Of a stretch of DNA of 64,000 nucleotides, positions 30,880-40,615 are shown piece after piece. Source of the DNA: Rhizobium sp. RCAM05350 (lineage in GTDB: Bacteria > Pseudomonadota > Alphaproteobacteria > Rhizobiales > Rhizobiaceae). Every line of letters starts with the position of its first letter. Position 1 is the stretch's first letter. The stretch spans positions 2,418,001 to 2,482,000 of the forward strand of contig CP087974.1 of NCBI GenBank assembly GCA_024426085.1. Direction: 5' to 3'. The position numbers were made by a program, and so were the translations under genes. A model generated the notes under the pieces. The model did not search any database, was not told where the DNA came from, and saw nothing but the letters and a program-made list of their open reading frames with translations.

Positions 30880-30925
30880 AGGTGTTGCTGACCGTGATCC
30901 AGCCTGATGCTGCTTGAAGATCGCC

Positions 30926-31666
30926 ATGTTGATTGAAGACAAGGACCCTGCCGGGGACATCGATGGTGAAGCAGTGAACGGCCGCATGTGCATCGTCACA
31001 CGGCAGAGCGGAACACCGGAAACGTTGATCCGCTTTGTTGCAGGCCCGGATGGCCGGGTGGTGCCCGACCTGAAGAAGCAGCTGCCGGGTCGCGGCTGTT
31101 GGGTGAGCGCTGAACGGGCGATCGTCGAGAAGGCGATTGCCAAGAAGTTGTTTGCCCGCGCACTGAAGCGGGCGGATGTGACTGCCGGACCGGAGCTTGC
31201 CGACGAAGTCGACCGGCTCCTGTCTCTGCAGCTCGGCGGCATGATGAACCTGGCGCGCAAGGCCGCGCAGTTCATCAGCGGCGCCTCGAAAGTTGAGCAG
31301 GCCGTCCGTGGACTGGCGGCGCTCGCCACCTTCCATGCGGTGGATGCCGCAGCCGACGGGGTGCGTAAGATAGACCAGGCGCGCAAGGCGATGAGCTTTG
31401 TCGTCGATGACGGACAGGAAATACCCTCCTTTCGCTTCTTCACCGAGGCGGAAATGGAAGGGCTTTTAGGCCAGAATGCTTTTATCCATGCCGCAGCGCT
31501 TGCAGGGCAGGCGGGTGAGGGTGTAGTGAAGCGCGCAAACATGCTCGAACGATATCGGGGAACCGTCCCCGCTCGGAGCCGTTGGCGCCAGATCTGGCTT
31601 GCCGACACAATGACGTGGGTCACCGGCGCAGGCCGGAAAAACCAGCGATTGCAAAACAGAAATTGA
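30926..31666 (+). CDS. YlxR/DUF448 RNA-binding protein with L7Ae-like C-terminal domain
   Basis: A 246-residue protein between nusA and infB, the conserved place for YlxR. The N-terminal DUF448 domain has GRMCIVTRQSGTPETLIRFV and LPGRGCWVSAERAIVEKAI. The second half is an L7Ae/L30e-like module (LGGMMNLARKAAQFISGASK ... HAVDAAADGVRKIDQARK), the fusion usual in rhizobia. The tail after MLERYRGT is longer and less typical than I expect, so a late frameshift is possible. Start set at ATG 30926; an in-frame TTG lies at 30914. Confidence 0.85.
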   Translation: MLIEDKDPAGDIDGEAVNGRMCIVTRQSGTPETLIRFVAGPDGRVVPDLKKQLPGRGCWVSAERAIVEKAIAKKLFARALKRADVTAGPELADEVDRLLSLQLGGMMNLARKAAQFISGASKVEQAVRGLAALATFHAVDAAADGVRKIDQARKAMSFVVDDGQEIPSFRFFTEAEMEGLLGQNAFIHAAALAGQAGEGVVKRANMLERYRGTVPARSRWRQIWLADTMTWVTGAGRKNQRLQNRN

Positions 31667-31718
31667 ACGGCGGGGTCTGGTGATACGCATCCGGCCCTGA
31701 TCTTAGGAACGGAACGGA

Positions 31719-34423
31719 ATGACCGACAACAACGACGACAAGACATTCGGCGGAGCCAAGAAGACGCTGACCCTGAAGCCTTCCGGGGTAAGTCAGGGAA
31801 CTGTTCGCCAGGACATGGGTCGCGGCCGGACGAAGGCAGTCGTGGTCGAGACGCGCAAGCGGCGGCCGATGCGGCCGGAAGACGAAAAGCCGGTCGTTCC
31901 GATCGCAACACCGGCGGCCCCTGTGGCACGCGTTGTCGAACCGCAGCGCCCTGCCCCCGTGCAGCAGCAACAGCCTGCGCGCCCGGCCCCGCAGCAACAG
32001 CAGCCGCGCCAGCAGGATAATCGCCAGGACAACAGCAATCGCCCACGTGTCGGTGTGGTTCTCAATCAGCTGTCGGCTGGAGAGATCGACGCCCGCCGCC
32101 GTGCGCTGGCCGAAGCCCAGATCCGCGATGCCGAAGACGCCAAGCGCCGCGCCGCCGATGAGGCACGCCGTCAGGCTGAAGAGGCCGAGCGTCTGAAGGC
32201 CGAACAGGCTGAAGCAGCTCGCCTCGCCGCTGAAGAAGCTGCCCGTACCCCTGCGGAACGTGCAGCCGAAAAGCAGCAGTCGAAGCCGCACAGGCGGCCG
32301 AAGCCGAAGCAGCCGCCGTTGCCGTCCGTAAGGCGGAAGACCAGGCACGTGCCGAGGCCGCAAAGCCTGCAACGACACCTTCGACCGTTACCCCGGCACT
32401 CGCCGCCCGCCGCAAGGCGGAAGGCGAAGAGGCAGAGGCACGTCCGGAACCGTGGCGCTACCGCACCGGTTCGCGGCAAGGTCGTTCGTCCCGAGCCTGC
32501 CAAGGCCCCTGCCCGTCCGAAAACGGAGGAGGAACGCCGCAAGGGCAAGCTGACGCTGACCGCCGCTCTCGATGATGACGGCAATCCGCGCGGCCGCTCG
32601 ATGGCTGCCATGCGCCGCCGGCAGGAGAAATTCCGCCGCAGCCAGATGCAGGAAACCCGCGAAAAGGTCATGCGCGAAGTGATCCTTCCGGAAACCATCA
32701 CCATTCAGGAACTGTCGCAGCGCATGGCCGAACGGGCCGTCGACGTGATCAAGTACCTGATGAAGGAAGGCCAGATGATGAAGCCGGGCGACGTCATCGA
32801 CGCCGACCTTGCAGAACTCATCGCCGGCGAATTCGGCCATACCGTCAAGCGTGTTTCGGAATCCGACGTCGAAGAGGGCCTGTTCAACACCAAGGACGAT
32901 GGCGATATGCAGCCGCGTCCTCCGATCGTGACCATCATGGGTCACGTCGACCACGGCAAGACCTCGCTGCTCGACGCCATCCGCAAGACCCATGTCGTAT
33001 CGGGCGAAGCCGGTGGCATCACCCAGCATATCGGCGCCTACCAGGTCGAGCAGAACGGCAACAAGATTACGTTCATCGACACCCCCGGCCACGCCGCCTT
33101 TACGGCAATGCGTGCCCGTGGTGCCCAGGCGACCGACATTGCGATCCTCGTGGTTGCTGCCGACGACAGCGTCATGCCGCAGACGATCGAATCCATCAGC
33201 CACGCAAAGGCTGCCGGCGTTCCGATCATCGTGGCGATCAACAAGGTCGACAAGCACGAAGCCGATCCGCAGAAGGTTCGCAACCAGCTGCTGCAGCATG
33301 AAGTGTTCGTGGAAACCATGGGCGGTGAAGTGCTCGACGTCGAAGTGTCGGCCAAGACCGGCCTCGGCCTCGACAAGCTGCTCGAAGCCATCCTGCTGCA
33401 GGCCGAAATTCTCGACCTGCGCGCCGATGCGGATCGTACTGCAGAAGGCACAGTGGTCGAAGCCCAGCTCGATCGCGGCCGCGGTGCTGTTGCCACCGTT
33501 CTCGTCCACAAGGGTACGCTGAAGCCGGGCCAGATCATCGTTGCCGGCGACCAGTGGGGCCTGTGTGCGCGCTCGTCAACGACAAGGGCGAACACGTCAA
33601 GGAAGCGCCGCCGTCGATGCCGGTCGAGATCCTCGGTCTTTCCGGTACGCCGCTGGCGGGTGACAAGTTCGCCGTCGTCGAGAACGAAAGCCGTGCTCAT
33701 GAAATCTCCGAATACCGTCAGCGCTTGACCCACGACAAGGCCGTTGCCCGTGCATCCGGCCAGCGTGGTTCGCTCAGAACAGATGATGATGACGCTGCAG
33801 AATACCGGCCTCAAGGAATTCCCGCTGGTCATCAAGGGCGACGTGCAGGGCTCGATCGAAGCCATTGCCGGCGCACTCGACAAGCTGGGAACCGACGAGG
33901 TTCGTGCCCGCATCGTGCATTCGGGTGCCGGTGGTATCACCGAGTCCGACATTTCGCTGGCCGAAGCCTCGAACGCGGCCATCATCGGCTTCAACGTTCG
34001 TGCCAACGCCCAGGCTCGTACGGCCGCAGAAGCGCTGGCATCGAGATCCGCTACTACAACATCATCTACGATCTGGTGGATGACGTGAAGGCAGCGATGT
34101 CTGGTCTTCTTTCTCCAGAAAGACGTGAAACTTTCCTCGGCAATGCCGAAATCCTGGAAGTGTTCAACATCACCAAGACCGGCAAGGTCGCGGGTTGCCA
34201 CGTCATCGAAGGCAAGGTCGAACGTGGTGCAGGCGTCCGCCTGGTTCGCGACAACGTCGTTATCCACGAAGGCAAGCTCAAGACCCTCAAGCGCTTCAAG
34301 GACGAAGTCTCCGAAGTGCCGATGGGCCAGGAATGCGGCATGGCCTTCGAAAACTACGAAGACATCCGCGCCGGCGACACCATCGAGTGCTTCCGCGTCG
34401 AACACATCACCCGCACGCTGTAA
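31719..34423 (+). CDS. infB: Translation initiation factor IF-2 (several frameshifts)
   Basis: GTPase that brings initiator tRNA to the ribosome, about 900 residues. A charged Ala/Glu/Arg-rich N-terminal region precedes the G domain with [34 protein letters not shown] and [14 protein letters not shown]-terminal parts include [20 protein letters not shown] and the IF2-C2 ending [18 protein letters not shown]. Breaks: one base lost near 32279, two near 32453, one near 33563, one gained at 33776 (CTCGAA to CTCAGAA), and a short deletion near 34040 between ALA and GIEIRYYN. Essential; breaks taken as errors. Confidence 0.93.
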
Positions 34424-34454
34424 GCGCTTTCGGGCTGATACATACTTTATCCAG

Positions 34455-34478
34455 AATGGCGGCTTCGGCCGCCATTTT
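34455..34478 (+). terminator. Intrinsic terminator after infB
   Basis: AATGGCGGC-TTCG-GCCGCCATT followed by TTTG, 30 bases after the infB stop. It indicates that the operon ends at infB. Confidence 0.8.
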
Positions 34479-34595
34479 GCTGTGCGGGATTTGACCTCCG
34501 GCAAAGCCCCCAAGCTGATCCGCCTGAAAATGGACATGGTGGCGGGACTCGTCTGTGTCTAGGGTGCCTACATTGATCCGCTCGGAAGGTTCCAG

Positions 34596-34981
34596 ATGCT
34601 CGCCCAGTTCTTCGCCATCACCCTGATCAACACGTTCACCTGGTTCGGCGGTCAAGGTTACTGCGCCTATGATTTTGCCGTTCTGGAAAGCGGCGAGGAG
34701 CTGACGGACATTTCGCTGACGCTGCGGCCTGCAATTCGATCCGCAGAACACCGCCACCGGCAATACGGAACTGCCGGATGAAACCATCAGTTTCGATACT
34801 CTCGGCGGCTCGGCGGACAATGCGGGGAATACGGCGAAAATCGAGACCGACTGCAATGTCAGAAGGGTTCGATATTGTCGCTGCCACAGGGATGGCGGAT
34901 GGCGAGGCCGTGGACCTCATCGCGGCTGGGCGTGTCGAGATCGACACCTACAAGCCGCTAAACCTCAAAATCGGAGAATAG
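34596..34981 (+). CDS. Hypothetical protein (frameshifted)
   Basis: Reading across two breaks gives a protein of about 128 residues: MLAQFFAITLINTFTWFGGQ and YDFAVLESGEELTDISLTLR, then LQFDPQNTATGNTELPDETI, and finally FDIVAATGMADGEAVDLIAA ending NLKIGE. The breaks are near 34731 and at 34861 (GTCGAA to GTCAGAA). Reconstruction is supported by uniform amino-acid style and by the recurring type of error. No signal peptide beyond a weakly hydrophobic start. No family recognised. Confidence 0.55.
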
Positions 34982-35005
34982 GCGCCACGACGTCAATCGT
35001 GCGCC
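34981..35005. terminator. Hairpin between convergent hypothetical gene and DoxX gene
   Basis: GGCGCCACGA and TCGTGCGCC can pair around CGTCAA, with one bulge, between the two convergent stops. No clear T-run. Confidence 0.35.
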
Positions 35006-35011
35006 ACTAGC

Positions 35012-35462
35012 TTAGATTTGTTTGCCGATTTTGGCGTCGAGCGACTGCGCGTTCGATCCACGAATGGCAAAGAAGAAGAAAATCGCTGCCCAGAGGATCG
35101 ACTTTTCAGCGCCACCGAGGCCTTCGCCCGTAACGATGCCGTGGAAATAGACCGTGACAAGCAGGACGATCATGGCGGCGAAGGATGCCGGGCGAGTGAA
35201 CAGGCCGATCGCGATCAGAATGCCGCCGAAGAACTCCGTGGCCGACAGCAGCGGCGACCAGAAGACGCCGGGGTAGAAGCCCAGGCTTTCCACCATGCCG
35301 GCGGCACCTGAATGGGTTGATGATCTTGCCATAGCCGTGGGTGACGAGCAGAACGCCGGCAACCACGCGCAGCAGTGTTTCGGCCGTCGTATCAAGCGGT
35401 AGATAGAACCGCTGCAATGCAGGCAGCATGGCTGGCGGCCGGGTCGATGTAAGGTCAGTCAT
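35012..35462 (-). CDS. DoxX family membrane protein (one frameshift)
   Basis: A four-helix inner-membrane protein of about 149 residues with the DoxX layout: TAETLLRVVAGVLLVTHGYG, then AAGMVESLGFYPGVFWSPLL, ATEFFGGILIAIGLFTRPAS and the last helix ILWAAIFFFFAIRG. One extra base at 35309 (TTCGGT to TTCAGGT on the coding strand) splits it. Start has a GAGGAGACAAC site. Relatives are linked to thiol and oxidative stress, but the role here is unknown. Confidence 0.85.
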
Positions 35463-35649
35463 GTTGTCTCCTCTTGATTTTGCAACGCAACATTTTCTTG
35501 CTGCGAAAATTGCGACTATCAAGGGAGGCTGCTGCCAAACCTGATAAATTTAGTTAACAATTTCGTGAGGCGTTCTTGATCGCACGCTGTTGCGGCCTGG
35601 TCCGCCGATCGATAACGTCCGCCAACCCGATATCGCCACGGAAGCCGAC

Positions 35650-35931
35650 ATGACCGACAAGCCGCGCATTGCCATTCTCTACTGCACCCAGTGCAACTGG
35701 CTGCTGCGCGCCGCCTGGATGGCGCAGGAACTGCTGTCCACCTTCGGCGACAGCCTTGGCGAGGTGGCGCTCATTCCGGGCACAGGCGGCAATTTCGAAA
35801 TCCATGTCGGCGAGGTGCTGATCTGGGAACGCAAGCGCGACGGCGGCTTTCCGGGGCCGAAGGAGTTGAAGCAGCGTGTCCGCGACGTGATCGAACCCGG
35901 GCGCGACCTCGGCCACACCGACCGGACCTGA
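35650..35931 (+). CDS. SelT/SelW/SelH (Rdx) family protein
   Basis: A 93-residue thioredoxin-like protein with the redox motif CTQC in IAILYCTQCNWLLRAAWMAQ (Cys form of the CxxU motif) and the family region GEVALIPGTGGNFEIHVGEV followed by GGFPGPKELKQRVRDVIEPG. Small cytoplasmic protein with a presumed thiol-redox role. The next gene begins 4 bases after its stop, so the two are probably co-transcribed. Confidence 0.85.
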   Translation: MTDKPRIAILYCTQCNWLLRAAWMAQELLSTFGDSLGEVALIPGTGGNFEIHVGEVLIWERKRDGGFPGPKELKQRVRDVIEPGRDLGHTDRT

Positions 35932-35935
35932 TGCC

Positions 35936-36372
35936 TTGACCGCAAGCCTGCTTTTCGGCGTCTTCAGCGCCGCCTTTCTCTCGGCAACCTTGTTGCCCGG
36001 TGTTTCTGAAGCAACATTGATCCTTGCCGCCGGGCAACCGGATGCGCAGCTTGTCGCTCTCTTTCTCGCCACGACGGCAGGCAATGTGCTTGGATCGGTC
36101 GTCAATTTCGTGCTTGGCCGCTTTCTCCTGCGCTTCGAGAACCGCCGATGGTTTCCGGTCAGTCCGCCCAACCGGATGCGAGCAGAGGCGCTGTTTGGCC
36201 GCTATGGCCGGCCCATCCTGTTGTTCTCGTGGCTACCGATAGTCGGCGACCCCTTAACTCTCGTGGCGGGGCTGCTCGCACCCCTTTTCCCGTCTTCCTC
36301 ATCTATGTGACGATCGGCAAGGCGGCGCGCTATGCCGTATTGCTCTGGGCGTGGGATGCGGTTGCCAGCTGA
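35936..36372 (+). CDS. YqaA-like (SNARE-associated/DedA superfamily) membrane protein, one frameshift
   Basis: An inner-membrane protein of about 145 residues starting at a TTG (LTASLLFGVFSAAFLSATLL). It has the family pattern PGVSEATLILAAGQ, then LATTAGNVLGSVVNFVLGRF and GRYGRPILLFSWLPIVGDPL, ending with TIGKAARYAVLLWAW. One base is missing near 36275, where LVAGLL should continue into RTPFPVFLIYV. Four bases after the SelW-like gene. Relatives are lipid scramblase-like proteins, but the exact role is unknown. Confidence 0.8.
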
Positions 36373-36380
36373 GCCTTGGC

Positions 36381-36410
36381 AAACAAAAACGGCGGGGAAA
36401 TCCCCGCCGT
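36381..36410 (-). terminator. Intrinsic terminator of the BA14K gene
   Basis: ACGGCGGGG/CCCCGCCGT stem with a 4-base loop; on the minus strand it is followed by TTTTTGTTTG. Confidence 0.85.
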
Positions 36411-36430
36411 CGATCGCATGAAAGCCAGCA

Positions 36431-36881
36431 TCAGCGGTACGGCGAATAGCAGACCCTGTAGGCGCCGCTATAGCTGAGGAACCGGTTGGTCGCCGGATTG
36501 TAGGAGCGATACCGAGACAGGCACCAGTCCACATGCGAGCCGGCATAGTTGCGGCCAATGTAGCGGTCGCGGTAGATCGGCCGCGGCGCGATATAGACGT
36601 TGAGGCCAGGACGGTAATAAGGCCGGTAGTAAGGTCGATAATAAGGGCGGTAGCCGGCGTAGGGCCGATAAGGACGGTACCCGTAGCCGGGGCGATAACA
36701 GTAGCCGCCGCCGCGATATTCTCCCGGTCCGCGGCGATATTGGACGGTCTGGATATCCGCCTGCCGCTCGATCTTCACGTCCGGCGCGGCCAGTGGAACA
36801 GCCTGTGCCGATGCAACAGGCGTCATGATGGAGGCGGCGCTCAACACGCAGCCAATAACGAAATTACGAAATCCCGCCATT
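36431..36881 (-). CDS. BA14K family protein
   Basis: An exported 150-residue protein. Signal peptide MAGFRNFVIGCVLSAASIMT ending near VASAQA, then a Tyr/Arg/Pro/Gly-rich middle made of near-repeats of YRPYYRP, then the BA14K domain HVDWCLSRYRSYNPATNRFL and YSGAYRVCYSPYR at the C-terminus. BA14K of Brucella is an immunoreactive, lectin-like surface protein. Start has GAGGAAAC. The repeats in the DNA are coding and not a CRISPR array. Confidence 0.88.
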
Positions 36882-37095
36882 TGTTTCCTCACTTCTCCCA
36901 AAAGGGTTTACTCGGTTGGTGTCCCTGTTTCCTGTGACGGCCAGTCTTTTTGTTTTATTCGTGTTTTCGTCTATCGTCCGACTGTGACGTGACGTCTTTC
37001 GGCGCCGACCCCTTCCAAACCGGAAGAATGCGCCAATATTCCGCTCAAGTCACTCGACCGGTTATCAAAATCCTGTCAACGCGACGGAGGATAGT

Positions 37096-38535
37096 TTGAG
37101 TTTGAAATTCGGCACCAGCGGCCTGCGCGGCCTTTCTACCGACCTGAACGGCCCCGCCGCCGCTATCTATGCGACAGCCTTTGCGCAGTATCTGCTGTCG
37201 TCCGGCCAGGCAAAGCCCGGCGATCCTGTCCTTCTCGGCCGCGACTTTCGCGCCTCCAGCCCGGACATCTCGGCCATCTGTGCCGGCGCCTTGACCCGGG
37301 CCGGCTTGACCGTTCTGGATTGCGGCACCGTGCCGACACCGGCGCTGGCGCTCTATGGCCTGGAAAAGGGCGCTGCCGCCTTGATGATCACCGGCTCGCA
37401 CATCCCCGCCGACCGCAACGGCATCAAATTCTACCGGCCCGATGGCGAGATCGCCAAGGCCGATGAGGAGGCCATCGGCGGCCTGGCAACCAAACTCATG
37501 GCCCAACCGATCCCCATCGATGCGACGCCGGGCGTGGCCGACGACCATTCCGGGTCGGCAATCACGCTCTTTCTCGCCCGCAACACGACGATCCTGCCGG
37601 CCGGTGCATTGTCCGGCCTGACGGTCGGGGTCTACCAGCACAGCACCGTGGCACGCGACCTGTTCGTCGAAGTGCTTACCCATTATGGCGCAAAGGTCGT
37701 GCCACTTGGCCGCTCCGCCGATTTCATTCCGGTCGATACCGAAGCGGTTTCCCAAGCAACGATCGACCAGCTCAAAATCTGGACAGCGTGAGCACAAGCT
37801 CGATGCCATCATCTCCGCCGACGGCGACGGCGACCGCCCGCTCGTCAGTGACGAAACCGGCCTGCCATTGCGCGGTGATCTTTTGGGGCTGATCGCCGCC
37901 CAACTTGCCGGCGCGTCGGTCGCCGTCACCCCTGTCACCTCCAATTCGGGCCTGGAGCGCCAGCCGGGCCTCTCCATCCTGCGCACCCGCGTCGGCTCGC
38001 CCTTTGTCATCGAGGGCATGCTGGAGGCCGTCCGCGGTGGTCACAGCGGCGTCGTCGGCTTCGAGGCCAATGGCGGCACCTTGACCGCCACCGACTTAAC
38101 CCTCAACGGCACTACGCTCAGAGCCCTGCCGAGCGCGACAGCTTCCTGCCTGTGCTCGCGGTACTTTCGCTTGCCGCCCGCAGCCACAGCCCTCTCTCGG
38201 CGCTTGCAGCAGGCTTTGCCCTGCCGGTGGCGCTAAGTGACCGGATCGAGAATTTTCCACAGGAGACCAGCACGGCGCTGATGGCCTATCTCCGGTCAGG
38301 AATGGACAATCTAGCGGCCTTTCTGGCCCCGATCGGCAAGCCGGATTCGGTCAGCGACATCGATGGCTTGCGTGTAACGCTGAGTGATCGCAGCATCATT
38401 CACTTCCGCCCCTCGGGCAATGCGCCTGAAATGCGCTGCTATGTCGAAGCAGAAACCGCCGATCAGGCGAAGCAACTGCTCGAACAGGGCCTGGATTGCA
38501 TCCGCGCCTTTGGCCAACAACGCGGATTAGAGTGA
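37096..38535 (+). CDS. Phosphomannomutase/phosphoglucosamine mutase family protein (frameshifted)
   Basis: Alpha-D-phosphohexomutase of about 479 residues from a TTG with a CGGAGG ribosome site. KFGTSGLRGL at the start, then the active-site serine loop ALMITGSHIPADRNGIKFYR, the metal loop DGDGDRPLVSDETG, the sugar loop GFEANGGTLT and the phosphate loop RPSGNAPEMRCYVEAE. The serine loop matches TASHxP with G in place of A. One base gained near 37789 (GCGGAG to GCGTGAG) and one lost near 38133. Probably makes sugar phosphates for surface polysaccharides; exact substrate uncertain. Confidence 0.85.
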
Positions 38536-38636
38536 CAGCCACAGGCTTCGGCGAAATCATTTTCGTGGAAAATCATGGCGATCCAACGGTTTGCTCGTGT
38601 TTCCCACACATTTTCAAGAAAACTTCAAAAACCCTG

Positions 38637-38665
38637 TTGACACAAAAGCGTGAGCCCCGTACATC
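38637..38665 (+). promoter_or_regulatory. Promoter of tRNA-Leu
   Basis: TTGACA (38637-38642), 17-base spacer, TACATC (38660-38665), with transcription expected to begin a few bases before the tRNA. Confidence 0.7.
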
Positions 38666-38675
38666 CCCGTCCGTC

Positions 38676-38762
38676 GCCCAGATGGCGGAATTGGTAGACG
38701 CGCCAGCTTCAGGTGCTGGTACCCGAAAGGGTGTGGAGGTTCGAGTCCTCTTCTGGGCACCA
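38676..38762 (+). tRNA. tRNA-Leu (anticodon CAG)
   Basis: Class II tRNA of 87 bases with acceptor GCCCAGA/TCTGGGC, D-arm TGGCGGAATTGGTAGACGC, anticodon arm CCAGC-TTCAGGT-GCTGG (anticodon CAG), long variable arm, T-arm GAGGTTCGAGTCCTC, discriminator A and encoded CCA. Confidence 0.96.
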
Positions 38763-38801
38763 AATTCCTGTTTCAGACCGCTTAGATGGTCCAGAAACAC
38801 T

Positions 38802-38828
38802 AAAAAGCCCGGTTTTCCGGGCTTTTTT
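38802..38828 (+). terminator. Intrinsic terminator after tRNA-Leu
   Basis: AAAAAGCCCGG-TTTT-CCGGGCTTTTTT, a strong hairpin with T6. Confidence 0.9.
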
Positions 38829-38984
38829 CATTTTCAGCGTTCAGTACCGTTCAGAACCCGCCGCTGGCGAAATGCAGCGTCGGCCGCGTCGATAACGTGG
38901 CTTTGCGGAGACAACCGTCTACTGGTTGACGGTGCGCCGAATATCGGTCTTTTCGCCTATTGGCGAAGCCCCAAATAAATCAAT

Positions 38985-39044
38985 TTGACAAAAGATGATT
39001 ATTTTTCTCATATTTTCCGTCCGATAACTTGACAAGAATAATCA
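38985..39044 (+). promoter_or_regulatory. Iron-regulated promoter with two RirA-type boxes
   Basis: TTGACA (38985-38990), 17-base spacer and TCATAT (39008-39013) form a promoter. A first TGA-N9-TCA box (TGATTATTTTTCTCA, 38996-39010) fills the spacer and touches the -10. A second (TGACAAGAATAATCA, 39030-39044) lies just after the expected transcription start. The two form a perfect inverted repeat AAGATGATTATT/AATAATCATCTT. The layout predicts strong repression in iron-rich cells. Confidence 0.72.
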
Positions 39045-39094
39045 TCTTAAATAGCGGATGCATCGCAGATCATTCAAATATTGGGGGCAATACA

Positions 39095-40053
39095 ATGACG
39101 ATCAATATCTCACGACGGACGTCAACAAGGACGGCACCGGCATCGACGTGCTCGCTTATCTCGCCAAATTCGATTCCAGCTTCGCTGCGGCAGGCATGGG
39201 GTCGTTCAGCGGCGCCGACGGCATGTCCGGCAAGCAATACGCAGCGCTAGATGCCAAGAATGCTGGCGTGATCTTTGACGCCGGCAAGACCGACTGGGCC
39301 TATAACATGGGCACCCATCAGGTTTCGGGCTCGCTGAGTGCCCTGCGCTTCGGCACCTCGACCAAGCTCGACTCGACGAAACACGTCTTTACCCAGTCCA
39401 CCGATCTGAAGATTTCCGGCCTGGGCCTGGAAGCGAGTGCCGACGCCAACGCCTTGCGGTCCGGCCTCACGTCCTCCAACACCACGGGTCTGCTCGACCT
39501 GCTCAAGAAGAACAGCATTTCATTCTCCGGCAGCACCGGTAACGACGTGTTCAAGAGCTTCGGCCAAAACGACACACTGAGCGGCGGTGCCGGCAATGAC
39601 ACGCTGTATGGCGAAGGCGGTAACGACACCGTCCAGGGCGGTGCCGGCAGCGACAAGGTCTACGGTGGCATCGGCAATGACGCGCTTTACGGCAATGCCG
39701 GCAACGACGTGCTGAGCGGCGGCGTCGGCAACGACAAGCTGAACGGCGGCGCCGGCAATGACTCGATTTACGGAGATACCGGCAATGACATCCTGCTCGG
39801 CGGCGCCGGCAAAGACACATTTGTCTTCAAGACTGGCTCGGGCAAGGACACAATCCTCGACTTCGACGCCGGCATCAGCACCGCCGGTGACGTCCTGAGC
39901 CTGGACAAGACCGTCCTGGCATCCTTCACCGCCGTCAAGGTAGCGGCCGCCGACACGATCGATGGCGTGCTGATCAAGTTCGGCACGGGTTCTATCCTGC
40001 TGGAAGGCGTCGAGAAGGCAGACCTTCATGCCAACGACTTCTTCTTCGTCTGA
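39095..40053 (+). CDS. Secreted HasA-like hemophore domain fused to RTX calcium-binding repeats (one frameshift)
   Basis: About 319 residues after a frame break near 39110, starting MTINI after a GGGGG ribosome site. Residues 20-110 resemble the HasA hemophore: SGADGMSGKQYAALD, then WAYNMGTHQVSGSLSALRFG and LKISGLGLEA. The Tyr (about residue 70) and the His five residues later align with the haem-ligand Tyr and its partner His of HasA. From about 165 follow eight RTX nonapeptides (GGAGNDTLYGEGGNDTV and onward). The C-terminus NDFFFV fits a type I secretion signal; there is no N-terminal signal peptide. Tandem iron boxes precede it. Confidence 0.75.
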
Positions 40054-40153
40054 TTGAACGACGAATTGTTGCTCGACAGGCCCGGAGCCAGGACACATGT
40101 TCCAGTTTTCGGGCCGAAGGTCGTAACCTGAGCGGCTTTTACCCGCCTGAACC

Positions 40154-40176
40154 AACCGGCGCGAACACCGCCGGTT
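40154..40176 (+). terminator. Hairpin terminator after the HasA/RTX gene
   Basis: AACCGGCG/CGCCGGTT, a perfect 8-bp stem, followed by TCAGATTTT about 100 bases after the stop. Confidence 0.55.
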
Positions 40177-40558
40177 TCAGATTTTATAGATGGCCAATGC
40201 CCCGGCGTGCCGAGGGACACTGGAATATTTCATCACTCACCGAAACGACCACAATGGCGCGTTCTTCGAGGAAATCGCCGAGATGTGTCATGATATCTGC
40301 GATTTCAGCAAGCTTTGCACAAGAGCGTGTAGAGCAGCGGCGGGGACAGTGCAGCAAATACAAATTTAATTGAGGCGACCTCAATATGAGGAATAGCCCT
40401 ATTGAAATCGCATTTCCCAAATCCTATCTGTTCGTCGTGTCCGGCCTCCGATGTGAAATCGGGACCGCAATCTCCCGGCGCGATTGGCGATCCAGTCCAG
40501 CGGGTGCAGTTTTATTGAAGACGATACCTCTGGCGCTAAACCGCTGGAGAGTTTTACT
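40177..40558. other. Gene-free region before the Rrf2 gene
   Basis: About 380 bases. Short minus-strand frames exist (for example one ending near 40184) but lack a ribosome site or recognisable sequence. I see no RNA gene or repeat here. Confidence 0.4.
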
Positions 40559-40615
40559 ATGTCTGCACTAACCGTCTGGTTTTTTCAAAAGCCTGCAGTA
40601 GTATGTGCCCTCATG

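Noticed and set aside
32388-33509. 373-codon minus-strand frame inside infB
   Set aside because: Antisense shadow of the IF-2 GTPase domain.
36600-36700. Short direct repeats resembling a CRISPR array
   Set aside because: They are codons of the YRPYYRP-rich region of the BA14K gene, with irregular spacing and no spacers.
39540-39830. Tandem DNA repeats of about 27 bases
   Set aside because: They encode RTX nonapeptides in a continuous frame and are explained by the protein.
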